Below, piece after piece: positions 19,137 through 28,368 of a stretch of 49,860 nt of DNA. The stretch spans positions 1-49,860 of the forward strand of contig NZ_JBDPLH010000017.1 of assembly GCF_040187885.1 (NCBI RefSeq), read 5' to 3'. Under the pieces are notes generated by a model. It worked only from the letters and a program-made list of their open reading frames with translations. It did no database searches and was not told the DNA's origin. The stretch's first letter is position 1, and every line of letters begins with the position of its first letter. The DNA is from Roseateles_E cavernae (lineage in GTDB: Bacteria > Pseudomonadota > Gammaproteobacteria > Burkholderiales > Burkholderiaceae_C). A program made the translations under genes and the position numbers.

Positions 19137-19939
19137 GCCAGTTCAAGCTCTGCCAGCAGCGGCAGATGGTCGGACATGCGGGCCCAGGCCGGGCCCTTGG
19201 GCACCTGGGTCGAGACGCAGCGCATGCCGCGGGTGTAGATGCGGTCCAGCGAGAAAAAAGGCACGCGCGAGGGGAAGGTGGCCTGGCGGCTGCGGCCCGG
19301 CGAGATCGCGCGCGTCAGCCCGTTCTCGCGCATCGGCGCATCGAGCTTCTCGCCCCAGTCATTGAAATCGCCGGCCACCACCAGCAGCGCCTCGGGCGGC
19401 ACATGGTTGGCGATGAACTCGGCCAGGCGCTGCACCTGGCGCACCCGCCCTCCATGCATCAGGCCCAGGTGTGCGACCACCGCATGCACCTCCAGACCAT
19501 GCCACTGCACCGGCACATGCAGGAGGCCGCGCTGCTCGAAACGATGGTCGGACACATCGTGGTGGCCGATCTCGCCGATCGGCCAGCGCGACAGCAGGGC
19601 ATTGCCGTGCTCGCCATGCTTGGTCACCGCGTTGGTGCGGTAGGCCACCTCATAGCCCTCGGGCGCCAGGAACTCGGCCTGGCCCTGCTCGGGCCAGCCG
19701 AACCAGGTGCGCTCGAACTGCTTGGCCTCGCGGTGGTGGAAGTGGCGCACCTCCTGCAGAAACACCAGGTCGGCATCCAGCGCCTCGACCCCCAGGCCCA
19801 GGTTGTGGATCTCCAGCCGCTTTTGCGGCCCGACGCCGCGCACGCCCTTGTGGATGTTGTAGGTCGCGACCCGCAGATAAGGGCTCAGGATGCTGGTCTG
19901 CGGCGGCTGGACCGAGTGCTTGAAGGCGGGCTTGATCAT
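19133..19939 (-). CDS. Endonuclease/exonuclease/phosphatase family protein
   Basis: Protein of 268 residues with the EEP (DNase I-like) fold. Visible catalytic motifs: RVATYNIHKGVRG (metal-binding Asn), FLQEVRH (metal Glu), AHLGLMHGGR, VVAGDFNDWGE (catalytic Asp and Asn) and the final SDHLPLLAEL (catalytic His). The substrate could be nucleic acid or a phospholipid-type phosphodiester; coupling to clsB suggests the latter but does not prove it. I start it at the ATG at 19939, which overlaps the nudB stop by four bases. The open frame continues upstream but only as the antisense-like reading of nudB. Confidence 0.88.
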   Translation of the reverse strand: MIKPAFKHSVQPPQTSILSPYLRVATYNIHKGVRGVGPQKRLEIHNLGLGVEALDADLVFLQEVRHFHHREAKQFERTWFGWPEQGQAEFLAPEGYEVAYRTNAVTKHGEHGNALLSRWPIGEIGHHDVSDHRFEQRGLLHVPVQWHGLEVHAVVAHLGLMHGGRVRQVQRLAEFIANHVPPEALLVVAGDFNDWGEKLDAPMRENGLTRAISPGRSRQATFPSRVPFFSLDRIYTRGMRCVSTQVPKGPAWARMSDHLPLLAELELA

Positions 19940-20412
19940 CGGGCGGCGTCCTGCTCCAGGAAGCGCGGCAGCTGCAGCACCGCCTCGGCATTGGACGGCG
20001 AGAAGCACAGGTCCGCCGCCTCGCGCCAGGGCAGCCAGCGATACTGCAGATGCTCGCGCGGCGCCAGCGTCACGGCGGTGCCGGCCGACACCGTCAGGCC
20101 GAACACATGCTCGGTATTGCGGGTCACGCCGGGCGCATAGCGATGCCGCCAGACCGGGTAGATCTCGTAGACATTGACCAGGCCCCAGTCGCGCAGCTCG
20201 CCCCCGGCAATTCCGGTCTCCTCCAGCACCTCGCGCCGCGCCGTCGCATCCAGCGCCTCGTCGGGCGCGTCCAGCGAGCCGGTCACGCACTGCCAGAAGC
20301 CGGGCTTGTCGGCCCGCTCCAGCATCAGCACCTGCAAGTCGGGTGTATGGATCACCACCAGCACCGATTCGGGGATCTTGTAGGGCCGGGCCAAGGCTGC
20401 GTTGTCGCTCAT
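19936..20412 (-). CDS. nudB: Dihydroneopterin triphosphate diphosphatase (Nudix)
   Basis: Nudix hydrolase of 158 residues. The Nudix box is present as GSLDAPDEALDATARREVLEETGI (GX5EX7REUXEEXGU pattern) near residues 45-68. The N-terminal KIPESVLVVIHT and the WRHRYAPGVTRNTEHVF segment match NudB, which removes pyrophosphate from dihydroneopterin triphosphate in folate synthesis. I start it at the ATG at 20412; the longer in-frame reading would cover the end of the neighbouring regulator. It is 23 bp downstream of the WYL regulator stop, so it may be co-transcribed with it, and it is coupled to the EEP gene by a 4-bp overlap. Confidence 0.88.
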   Translation of the reverse strand: MSDNAALARPYKIPESVLVVIHTPDLQVLMLERADKPGFWQCVTGSLDAPDEALDATARREVLEETGIAGGELRDWGLVNVYEIYPVWRHRYAPGVTRNTEHVFGLTVSAGTAVTLAPREHLQYRWLPWREAADLCFSPSNAEAVLQLPRFLEQDAAR

Positions 20413-20435
20413 GGGGCAAGCATAGCGGAGCGGCA

Positions 20436-21404
20436 TCACCCGCGCGCCAGGCCGCGCAGCACCCGCTCGGCCGCCAGCGCCAGCCGCTCGCGCAGCGCCG
20501 CGGGCGCCAGCACCTCGAACTCGACCTCCAGCACGATCAGCCAGTAGACCAGCGAGTCGAGCGCATGGGCGCCGCATTGCAGCAGGCAGCGCTGCGCGTC
20601 GCCGTCGATCGCCTCCAGCCGCGCGGCGGTGGCCGGGATGCAGGCGACCATCTGGGCCAGCGGCGCATGCAGGATCACCCGGGCCTGCTCGGCATGGGGC
20701 GAGAGCACCACGGAGCGCGCGACAAAGGCGCGCAGATCACCGCCCTCGGGACCGGCGCGCGGCGCGAAATGTGCGCCGAGCGCCGCCGCGCCGGCAATGC
20801 GGTCGATGCGGAAGGTGCGCCAGTCGCTGCGCCCCCGGTCCCAGGCCACCAGATACCAGCGGCTGCCGGTGTGGACCACGCCCTGAGGCTCGACCTGGCG
20901 ACGGCTGGGTTCGCCCTTCGCATCGACATAGTCGAAGGCCAGGCCCAGCTGGTCGCGGCAGGCGCCGGCCAGATCGGCCAGCAGGCCGGCATCGACGCTG
21001 GGACCGACCGAGTCCATGGCCTGCACCGCCGAGCGCAGTGCATCGGCGCGCCGGCGCAGCCGTGCCGGCATCAGCTGCTCCAGCTTGACCATGGCCTGCA
21101 AGGCGGGCTCCTCGATGCCGCCGACCCGACCCGAGGCGGCGGTGCGCAGCGCGATCGCGACGGCCAGCGCCTCCTCGTCGTCCAGCAGCAGCGGCGGCAT
21201 CGCCTGGCCCGGCCGCAAGGCATAGCCGCCGGCCACGCCGCTGCTGGCCGCCACCAGATAGCCCAGCTCGCGCAGCCGGTCGATGTCACGCCGCAGCGTA
21301 CGCGGGTGCACGGCCAGGCGCTCGGCCAGTTCGGACCCGGCCCAATGGCGGCGGGCCTGCAACAGGGAGAGGAGCTGCAGCAGTCGGGAGGAAGCACTCA
21401 GCAT
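20436..21404 (-). CDS. YafY-type WYL-domain transcriptional regulator
   Basis: Protein of 322 residues. The N-terminal DeoR-like helix-turn-helix (about 5-60, with LAERLAVHPRTLRRDIDRLRE) is followed by the WYL domain (about 135-220, containing GSRWYLVAWDRGRSDWRTFR and the family's RIDRI) and a C-terminal extension. WYL regulators of this type often control a divergent enzyme gene; here that is the GST gene. One arm of a 9-bp inverted repeat lies five bases upstream of the ATG at 21404, so autoregulation is likely. No strong ribosome binding site is visible. Confidence 0.88.
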   Translation of the reverse strand: MLSASSRLLQLLSLLQARRHWAGSELAERLAVHPRTLRRDIDRLRELGYLVAASSGVAGGYALRPGQAMPPLLLDDEEALAVAIALRTAASGRVGGIEEPALQAMVKLEQLMPARLRRRADALRSAVQAMDSVGPSVDAGLLADLAGACRDQLGLAFDYVDAKGEPSRRQVEPQGVVHTGSRWYLVAWDRGRSDWRTFRIDRIAGAAALGAHFAPRAGPEGGDLRAFVARSVVLSPHAEQARVILHAPLAQMVACIPATAARLEAIDGDAQRCLLQCGAHALDSLVYWLIVLEVEFEVLAPAALRERLALAAERVLRGLARG

Positions 21405-21408
21405 CCGA

Positions 21409-21461
21409 TCACTGTAGCTTTGATTGAGGGCCGAATCTGTCCGCAATGACTCCTACAGTGA
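21409..21461. promoter_or_regulatory. Inverted repeat between WYL regulator and GST genes
   Basis: Perfect 9-bp arms TCACTGTAG (21409-21417) and CTACAGTGA (21453-21461), 44 bp apart start to start, close to four helical turns. They flank the region where divergent promoters should be. A separate 7-bp dyad CGTCGGC/GCCGACG (21469-21487) follows in the GST leader. Binding by the WYL protein is inferred from position only. Confidence 0.5.
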
Positions 21462-21519
21462 CCGCAGTCGTCGGCGCTGTGCCGACGCCCATCAAACCAC
21501 TTGATCAGGAGAGCACACC

Positions 21520-22131
21520 ATGTCCATCGTTCTGTACTGGCACCCGATGTCCAGCGCCACCCCCGTCGCCTGCGCGCTGGCCGAGCTGGGCCTGCCGCAT
21601 GAGCGGGTCAAGATCGACATCCGGGCCGGCGAGCAGCATCGCCCCGACTATCTGGCGCTGAACCCGAATGGCAAGGTGCCGACGCTGACGGTGAACGGCG
21701 CGCCGATGTTCGAGGCCCTGGCCATCCAGCTGTGGCTGGGTGAGACCTACGGGGTCGAGCGCGGGCTGTGGCCGGCGGCCGGCACGCCCGAGCGGCTGCA
21801 GGCCCTGTCCTGGTGTGCCTGGGCCTATGTCAGCTACGGCGCGCTGCTGACACGCCTGCATGTCGCGACCATGGGCGAGCAAGCCCTGCGCAGCGGCGCC
21901 CATGCCGACGCGGCCCGCACCGGGCTGCATGAGCTGCTGGCCCTGCTGGACGCGCGGCTGGCAAGCCAGCCCTGGATGCTGGGCGACGCGTATTCGCTGG
22001 TGGACCTGCTGGTCGGCTCGGTGATCGGCTACAGCGTCTATATCGGCGCGCCGGTCGCCGCCCACGCCCATGTGCAGCAATGGCTGGACCGGGTCCAGGC
22101 CCGGCCGGCGATGCAGATCGAGGGGCTGTGA
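21520..22131 (+). CDS. Glutathione S-transferase family protein
   Basis: Protein of 203 residues with the GST layout. A thioredoxin-like N-terminal domain (about 1-78) starts MSIVLYWHPMSSATPVACAL and contains NPNGKVPTL with the conserved cis-proline. A helical C-terminal domain has DAYSLVDLLVGSVI, where the conserved helix-6 motif with its Asp is recognisable. The active residue may be Ser12 or Ser11 rather than Tyr. It could conjugate glutathione to electrophiles or act in stress response. AGGAG lies upstream of the ATG. The gene is divergent from the WYL regulator and probably under its control. Confidence 0.87.
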   Translation: MSIVLYWHPMSSATPVACALAELGLPHERVKIDIRAGEQHRPDYLALNPNGKVPTLTVNGAPMFEALAIQLWLGETYGVERGLWPAAGTPERLQALSWCAWAYVSYGALLTRLHVATMGEQALRSGAHADAARTGLHELLALLDARLASQPWMLGDAYSLVDLLVGSVIGYSVYIGAPVAAHAHVQQWLDRVQARPAMQIEGL

Positions 22132-22147
22132 GGGTCGCGGCCCTCGC

Positions 22148-23068
22148 TCAGCGCTGGCGCTGACTCCACAGCACGCCGGCGACGATCAGCCCCATGCCCA
22201 GCAGGCTGACCGCCTCGGGCCGCTCACCGAACAGCGGCAGGGCCAGCAGGCTGGCCAGCACCGGCGTCAGCGCGCCCATGCTGGCGCTGCGCTGCGCGCC
22301 CAGCCGAGCCACGGCATAGCCATAGCTGAGCGTCGAGACCAGGCCAACGCCGATGCTTTGCAGCAGCACTTGCAGCAGCAGCTGTTCGTGCGACAGCGTC
22401 GGCAATACCAGCGGCCCCTGTGCCAATTGCCAGACCAGCCAGGGCAGCAACAAGGCCAGCGACACCGTCGAGATCAGCGCCGCCGCCTCCAGCGGCGCCA
22501 GCCGCGCCTCGCGCAGAGCCAGGGTGTAGGCCGACCACATCAGGCTGCCGAGCAGGAACAGGCCATAGCCCTGGGCCAGGCCGGCCTGGCCGGATTTGAG
22601 CGCCAGCATGGTCGCGACGCCGGCCGCGATGCATAGCAGGGCCGGCCAGCGGGCCAGGGCCTGGCGGCCATGCAGGGCCGCCGCCAGCAAGGCGGTGAAC
22701 AGCGGCAAGGTGCCCGGGATCAAGGTGGCGCCGTCGGCCACCGGCGCATGACGCATGCCCCAGCCGGCGATCAGGAAGTAAGGCAGGCCGGCGCCGGCGA
22801 CGATCAGCAGCCACAGCCGCGTGGGCAGTGCCGCGAAACGGGCGCGCCGGCGCCACAGCAGCGGTGCCAGCAGCAAGCCGGCCGGCCCGAAACGCAGCAG
22901 GGCCAGCTCGGCCGGCGGCAGCGCGGCGCGCGCGCCGGCACGCAGCGAGATAAAGAAGCCGGCCCAGATCAGCAGGGTCAGGGCCAAGGCGGCCCAGCCG
23001 ACCAGGTCGGGGCGTGCGGTCGGGGTCGAGGGGGAGCCGATCAGGCCCGGGGACGCAGGAGAAGACAT
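22148..23068 (-). CDS. EamA/DMT-family exporter
   Basis: Inner-membrane protein of 306 residues with about ten hydrophobic helices in two EamA repeats. The first begins near WAALALTLLIWAGFFISLRAG and the second near LFLLGSLMWSAYTLALREA; the end GMGLIVAGVLWSQR is typical. The family exports amino acids, purines or other metabolites. It is divergent from an Lrp/AsnC regulator gene with 132 bp between the start codons, which suggests an amino-acid exporter under that regulator. I use the ATG at 23068 rather than a TTG at 23074. It converges with the GST gene. Confidence 0.86.
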   Translation of the reverse strand: MSSPASPGLIGSPSTPTARPDLVGWAALALTLLIWAGFFISLRAGARAALPPAELALLRFGPAGLLLAPLLWRRRARFAALPTRLWLLIVAGAGLPYFLIAGWGMRHAPVADGATLIPGTLPLFTALLAAALHGRQALARWPALLCIAAGVATMLALKSGQAGLAQGYGLFLLGSLMWSAYTLALREARLAPLEAAALISTVSLALLLPWLVWQLAQGPLVLPTLSHEQLLLQVLLQSIGVGLVSTLSYGYAVARLGAQRSASMGALTPVLASLLALPLFGERPEAVSLLGMGLIVAGVLWSQRQR

Positions 23069-23138
23069 CAGCAACAGGGGTAGGGAACAGGCTCAATTTT
23101 CGAGCGCCTCCCCTGGTGGTTTCAGCCCATCTCAGCCA

Positions 23139-23196
23139 TGAATTGACCTGATGAAGGCTTGTTCAGCCAATAATTCGCCATTCATTGACTGATTCA
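23139..23196. promoter_or_regulatory. AT-richer divergent promoter region with imperfect dyad
   Basis: Between the EamA and Lrp genes the sequence becomes clearly richer in A and T. TGAATTGACCTGATGAA (23139-23155) and the inverted form TTCATTGACTGATTCA (23181-23196) share TGAAT and TGAA ends in mirrored order. TCAGCCA is also repeated. This could hold the Lrp-type binding sites; the match is imperfect. Confidence 0.35.
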
Positions 23197-23200
23197 AGCC

Positions 23201-23659
23201 ATGGACCGTATCGACACCCAATTGCTGGAGCTGCTGCAGCGCGAGGGCCGGCTGACGATTGCCGAGCTGGCCGAGCGGGTGGGCCTGTCGCAAAGCCCCT
23301 GCGCGCGCCGGCTCAAGCGCCTGGAAGACGGGGGCCTGATCGCCGGCTACCGCGCGGTGCTGGATCGCAAGGCGGTGCAGCTGGCGACCACGGTGTTCGT
23401 CAATGTGCGGCTGATGCACCACCGCGAGGATGCGGTCCAGCAGTTCGAGGCCGCGATGCAGGCGATGGCCGAGGTGATCAGCTGCCATGTGGTCTCGGGC
23501 AGCCACGACTATCTGCTCGAGGTGGTGGTCGGCGAGCTCAGCGACTACGAGCTGATCGTGCGCCGGCTGCAGGCCCTGCCGGTGGTGCAGGACATCAACA
23601 GCAGCTTCGCGATCCGCAGCGTCAAGAGCGGCGCGCCGCTGCCGCTGCGGGTGCGTTGA
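23201..23659 (+). CDS. Lrp/AsnC family transcriptional regulator
   Basis: Protein of 152 residues, standard length. The N-terminal helix-turn-helix (about 1-55) reads MDRIDTQLLELLQREGRLTI then ELAERVGLSQSPCARRLKRLE; the C-terminal part (about 65-145) is the RAM/AsnC ligand domain with VSGSHDYLLEVVVG. Such regulators respond to amino acids and often control a divergent exporter, here the EamA gene. No strong Shine-Dalgarno sequence precedes the ATG. It converges with the TPR gene with only six bases between stop codons. Confidence 0.92.
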   Translation: MDRIDTQLLELLQREGRLTIAELAERVGLSQSPCARRLKRLEDGGLIAGYRAVLDRKAVQLATTVFVNVRLMHHREDAVQQFEAAMQAMAEVISCHVVSGSHDYLLEVVVGELSDYELIVRRLQALPVVQDINSSFAIRSVKSGAPLPLRVR

Positions 23660-23665
23660 GCCCGC

Positions 23666-25327
23666 TCAGCTCTCGCGCAGCGCGCGCTCGATGCGCGCCG
23701 CGCCGGCGCGGATCTGGCCGGCCAGATCAAGCAGCTGCTGGCGGTTGATCACCTCGCCGGCCAGCAGCTCGCTGATGCGCTCGGCATGGCCGGCCAGCGT
23801 CGCGAGCTCGCCCAAGGCCAGCCGCTGCGGCTGGGCCTTGCCGACCGGCGCCAGCGAGGCGAGCAGCCGTGCCAGCAGCGCGGCCAGACGCTCGGCGCGG
23901 CTGATGTCGGCGCGCGACCAGGCGGCCCCGCCTTCGCGCTGCAGCCATAGCAAGGCCACGACATGGCCGTTCAGGCGCAGGCCCAGCTCCAAGCGCGCCC
24001 GGCCGGCCGCATCGGCAAGGGCCTCGTCCAGCTCGGCACGCCAGGGATGCTGCTCGGCGCTGCCGCACTGCAGGGCTTCGTCGGCCCGCGCCATCGCCTC
24101 CAGATAAGCGGGCATCCGGCCAGCCTGCAAGGGCCGACTCGTGGCCACACCGTCCAGGCCGTGATAGAGCCCGTCGCCATCACGCTCCCACCACAGCTGC
24201 AGCTGCTGCAGGCCCAGCGCCTCAATCAGCTGCGGCCGCAGCCGCGCCCAGGCGCGCTCGAGATCGGCCGCGCCGGCCAGTGTCCAGACCTGGCTGGACA
24301 GGCTCAGCAGCAGGGCATCGGCGCCCAGCGGGTCGGTATCGAAGCGGGCCAGCGCCTCCAGCTGGGCCGGCAACTGACCCTGGTGCAGGCTGGACTCCAG
24401 GCGCTGGCGCTGCTGCATATGGTGCCAGCTCGGGCCCAGCTCGCCCTGCTCGCGCATCAGCTCGCCCAGGCGCCCGTGGGCCGCCGCCTGCAAGGGCCGC
24501 GACTGCAGGGCCTCGGCCAGGGTCAGGGCTTGCCCGGCCCAGCCCAGCGCCACATCGCCGCGCTGCAGCTCGGACAGCAGCAAGGCCGCATTGGCCTGCA
24601 GCCAGCGGTAGCCGCAGCCCTGGGCCAGGCTCAGGGCCTGCTGGGCCAGGCTCAGGGCCTGGGCCAGGTCGCCGCTGTCACGGGCGCAGCGCGCGTGCTG
24701 GTAGGTGGCCTCGGCGCGGTAGTCCCGGTGGCCGGCGCGGCGGGCGGCCGTCAGCGCCTCGTCGAGCTCGGGCAGCGCCGCCTGCGGTCCCTGGGTGGCA
24801 CGCAGCGAGGCGGCGCGGTTCAGCGCGATCTTGGCGCGCATATAGGGGTCGCGCGGCAGCTTCGCGTAATGCAGCTCGGCCTGGTCCAGCACCCGGCCGC
24901 CGCGGGCCCAGTCGCCCAGCGCATAGCAGAGATGGGCCAGGCCGATGCGAGCCAGGCAGGCACTGCGGGCGTCATCGCTGGCCCAGTCCAGGGTCTGGCT
25001 CCAGGCGGTGCAGGCCTGGCTGTAGTCACCTCGCTGGTAATGCAGCCGGCCCAGCGCCTCGCTGAGCTCGGCGGCCTCGGCCAGCGCGCGCTGCGCCTGC
25101 GCCTGCTGCAGCGCCTGCTGCAGCTCGGCCTGCAGCTCGGCCGCGCGGCCCCAGCGCTCCAGCACGAAGACCGCGCCCAGCAAGGCGGCGCGGGCGCGGC
25201 AGGCGTCGCGCTGGCGCATCGCGGCGCGCAGCTTGGGCAGGGCCAGCGCCGGATGGCGCATCACGATGCGCTCCCAGCGCGCCCTCTCGGCCAAGCCCAG
25301 TGTGGATCCCAGATCGGTCTTGTTCAT
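23666..25327 (-). CDS. TPR-repeat protein with C-terminal GAF-like region
   Basis: Protein of 553 residues that I cannot assign to a named family. Residues about 45-330 are helical with TPR-like periodicity (for example LGRLHYQRGDYSQACTAWSQ and ARIGLAHLCYALGDWARGG). Residues about 340-480 look like a GAF-type sensory domain, followed by a helical C-terminus. No GGDEF, EAL, HD-GYP, kinase or helix-turn-helix output domain follows, and there is no signal peptide, so it may be a cytoplasmic scaffold or sensor that acts through a partner. I start at the ATG at 25327 (MNKTDLGSTL). It lies just downstream of the aspS terminator, so it has its own promoter. Confidence 0.75.
   Translation of the reverse strand: MNKTDLGSTLGLAERARWERIVMRHPALALPKLRAAMRQRDACRARAALLGAVFVLERWGRAAELQAELQQALQQAQAQRALAEAAELSEALGRLHYQRGDYSQACTAWSQTLDWASDDARSACLARIGLAHLCYALGDWARGGRVLDQAELHYAKLPRDPYMRAKIALNRAASLRATQGPQAALPELDEALTAARRAGHRDYRAEATYQHARCARDSGDLAQALSLAQQALSLAQGCGYRWLQANAALLLSELQRGDVALGWAGQALTLAEALQSRPLQAAAHGRLGELMREQGELGPSWHHMQQRQRLESSLHQGQLPAQLEALARFDTDPLGADALLLSLSSQVWTLAGAADLERAWARLRPQLIEALGLQQLQLWWERDGDGLYHGLDGVATSRPLQAGRMPAYLEAMARADEALQCGSAEQHPWRAELDEALADAAGRARLELGLRLNGHVVALLWLQREGGAAWSRADISRAERLAALLARLLASLAPVGKAQPQRLALGELATLAGHAERISELLAGEVINRQQLLDLAGQIRAGAARIERALRES
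24620..24661. repeat. Two perfect 21-bp tandem copies inside the TPR gene
   Basis: The 21-bp unit at 24620-24640 is repeated exactly at 24641-24661 and encodes the duplicated ALSLAQQ heptad in a TPR helix. It is in frame, suggesting recent slippage duplication within the gene. Confidence 0.8.
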
Positions 25328-25366
25328 GCCTGCTTCCAGATGCGAGGGGCACAGCATAGCCGGGAC

Positions 25367-25390
25367 AAAAAAGAGCGCCCTCGGGCGCTC
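25367..25390 (-). terminator. Intrinsic terminator after aspS
   Basis: Perfect 8-bp stem GAGCGCCC/GGGCGCTC (25373-25390) with a two-base gap, followed in the minus direction by six T (A-run 25367-25372). It lies 27 bp beyond the aspS stop and ends the fmdB-DUF502-aspS transcript before the TPR gene. Confidence 0.88.
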
Positions 25391-25417
25391 TCTCCTTCAT
25401 CCGCCGAGGCTAGCGCT

Positions 25418-27214
<1,797 letters not shown>

Positions 27215-27317
27215 GGTGTTCTCCGAAATCTTTGGGGGCCGCTGGTGCGGGCGCGGCCGGGGGTCATGTCTTGTGGGGCGCTGGCGGGGTTTCTCGGTCA
27301 GGAACCGGTCACCCTCA

Positions 27318-27347
27318 GGGCTGAGCACTTGCCGGGGTGCTCAGCCC
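27318..27347 (-). promoter_or_regulatory. Strong hairpin between DUF502 gene and aspS
   Basis: Perfect 11-bp inverted repeat GGGCTGAGCAC/GTGCTCAGCCC with an eight-base loop, starting two bases after the DUF502 stop codon and about 100 bp before the aspS start. No T-run follows on either strand, so it is not a standard terminator. It could be an mRNA stability or processing element or an attenuator. Confidence 0.5.
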
Positions 27348-27349
27348 GG

Positions 27350-27982
27350 TCAATTTCGGGCCACTCCAGGCTCGGACGGCGGCACCACACCCATCGAGAT
27401 GATGTGCTTGAGGGCGGCGTCGACGCTCATGTCCAGCGGCCGCACGCTGGCGCGCGGCATCATCAGGAAGAAGCCCGAGGTCGGGTTGGGCGTGGTCGGC
27501 ACATACAGGCTGACATGCTCTTCGGCGAAATGCCGGGCCGCCTCATTGCTGGGCCGGCCGGTGACGAAGGCAATCGTCCACGAGCCCTGGTGCGGGTACT
27601 GCACCAGCACGGCCTCGCGGAAGGCATTGCCGCTGCTGGAGAACAGCGTGTCCGAAACCTGCTTGACCGAGTTGTAGATGCTCTTGACGATGGGCGTGTT
27701 GGACAGCAGGCGGTGCCACTGGCGGAACATCCACTGGCCGAAGATATTGGTCACGAACACGCCGGTCAGCAGCAGCGCGGTCACCAGAATCACCAGGCCC
27801 AGGCCCGGGATATGACGCAGGGTCTCGATGCTGGCATGCAGGGTCTGCGGCAGCAGCGCCTGCGAGGCGCTCAGCAAGGCCGCGAACACGGCATCGATGA
27901 TGCCCAGCACCCACAGCAGGACCCAGACGGTGATGGCCAGCGGCAGCCAGACCAGCAGGCCGGTGATGATGTATTTCTTCAC
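27350..27982 (-). CDS. DUF502 family membrane protein
   Basis: Protein of 210 residues of the DUF502 family, function unknown. Two hydrophobic helices are visible, about 3-31 (IITGLLVWLPLAITVWVLLW) and about 60-85 (LGLVILVTALLLTGVFV). A soluble part follows with the conserved NTPIVKSIYNSVKQV segment and TTPNPTSGFFLMMP. The start is GTG with AGGAG five bases upstream. It is 27 bp downstream of fmdB and 135 bp upstream of aspS, a conserved order in betaproteobacteria. Confidence 0.9.
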   Translation of the reverse strand: MKKYIITGLLVWLPLAITVWVLLWVLGIIDAVFAALLSASQALLPQTLHASIETLRHIPGLGLVILVTALLLTGVFVTNIFGQWMFRQWHRLLSNTPIVKSIYNSVKQVSDTLFSSSGNAFREAVLVQYPHQGSWTIAFVTGRPSNEAARHFAEEHVSLYVPTTPNPTSGFFLMMPRASVRPLDMSVDAALKHIISMGVVPPSEPGVARN

Positions 27983-28009
27983 AAGGCTCCTCGCGGGCCT
28001 GCGCCGGGC

Positions 28010-28300
28010 TCAGTGACTGGCACAGGAGCTCCCGCAGGTGTGCGTGCTGGCGGCCGGCTCGCTGCTGGCCGCCGCCGCCGGTGCGGAGGCGGCAGCGGTC
28101 GCCGCAGGCGCGGCCGCGCCGCCCTTGAAATCGGTGGCGTACCAGCCCGAACCCTTGAGCTGAAATCCGGCCGCCGTGACCTGCTTGCTGAAAGTCTCGG
28201 CGCCGCAAGCCGGGCAGACGCTCAGCGGGGTGTCGGAGAGCTTTTGCAGCACGTCTTTGGCGTGACCGCAGGCACTGCAGCGGTAAGCGTAGATCGGCAT
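28010..28300 (-). CDS. FmdB-type zinc-ribbon protein
   Basis: Small protein of 96 residues. The N-terminal zinc ribbon of the FmdB/CxxC_CxxC_SSSS family has MPIYAYRCSACGHAKDVLQK and CPACGAETF, giving two CxxC pairs, followed by the family's GFQLKGSGWYATDF. The rest is an Ala/Ser-rich linker ending in HTCGSSCASH, a third cysteine pair that may bind metal. Family members are thought to be regulatory, but the role is unproven. It is first in the fmdB-DUF502-aspS unit. Confidence 0.9.
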   Translation of the reverse strand: MPIYAYRCSACGHAKDVLQKLSDTPLSVCPACGAETFSKQVTAAGFQLKGSGWYATDFKGGAAAPAATAAASAPAAAASSEPAASTHTCGSSCASH

Positions 28301-28332
28301 GGTGGGTCTAAACCGTTGATTAAAAACGAGAA

Positions 28333-28338
28333 ATTATA
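28333..28338 (-). promoter_or_regulatory. Candidate -10 element upstream of fmdB
   Basis: A perfect TATAAT on the minus strand lies about 33 bp before the fmdB ATG, in an AT-richer gap after the symporter gene. No good -35 hexamer is found 16-18 bp upstream, so the promoter is tentative. Confidence 0.35.
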
Positions 28339-28368
28339 GAGGGCCCGCTCATTGGACGGGCCAGGCCC

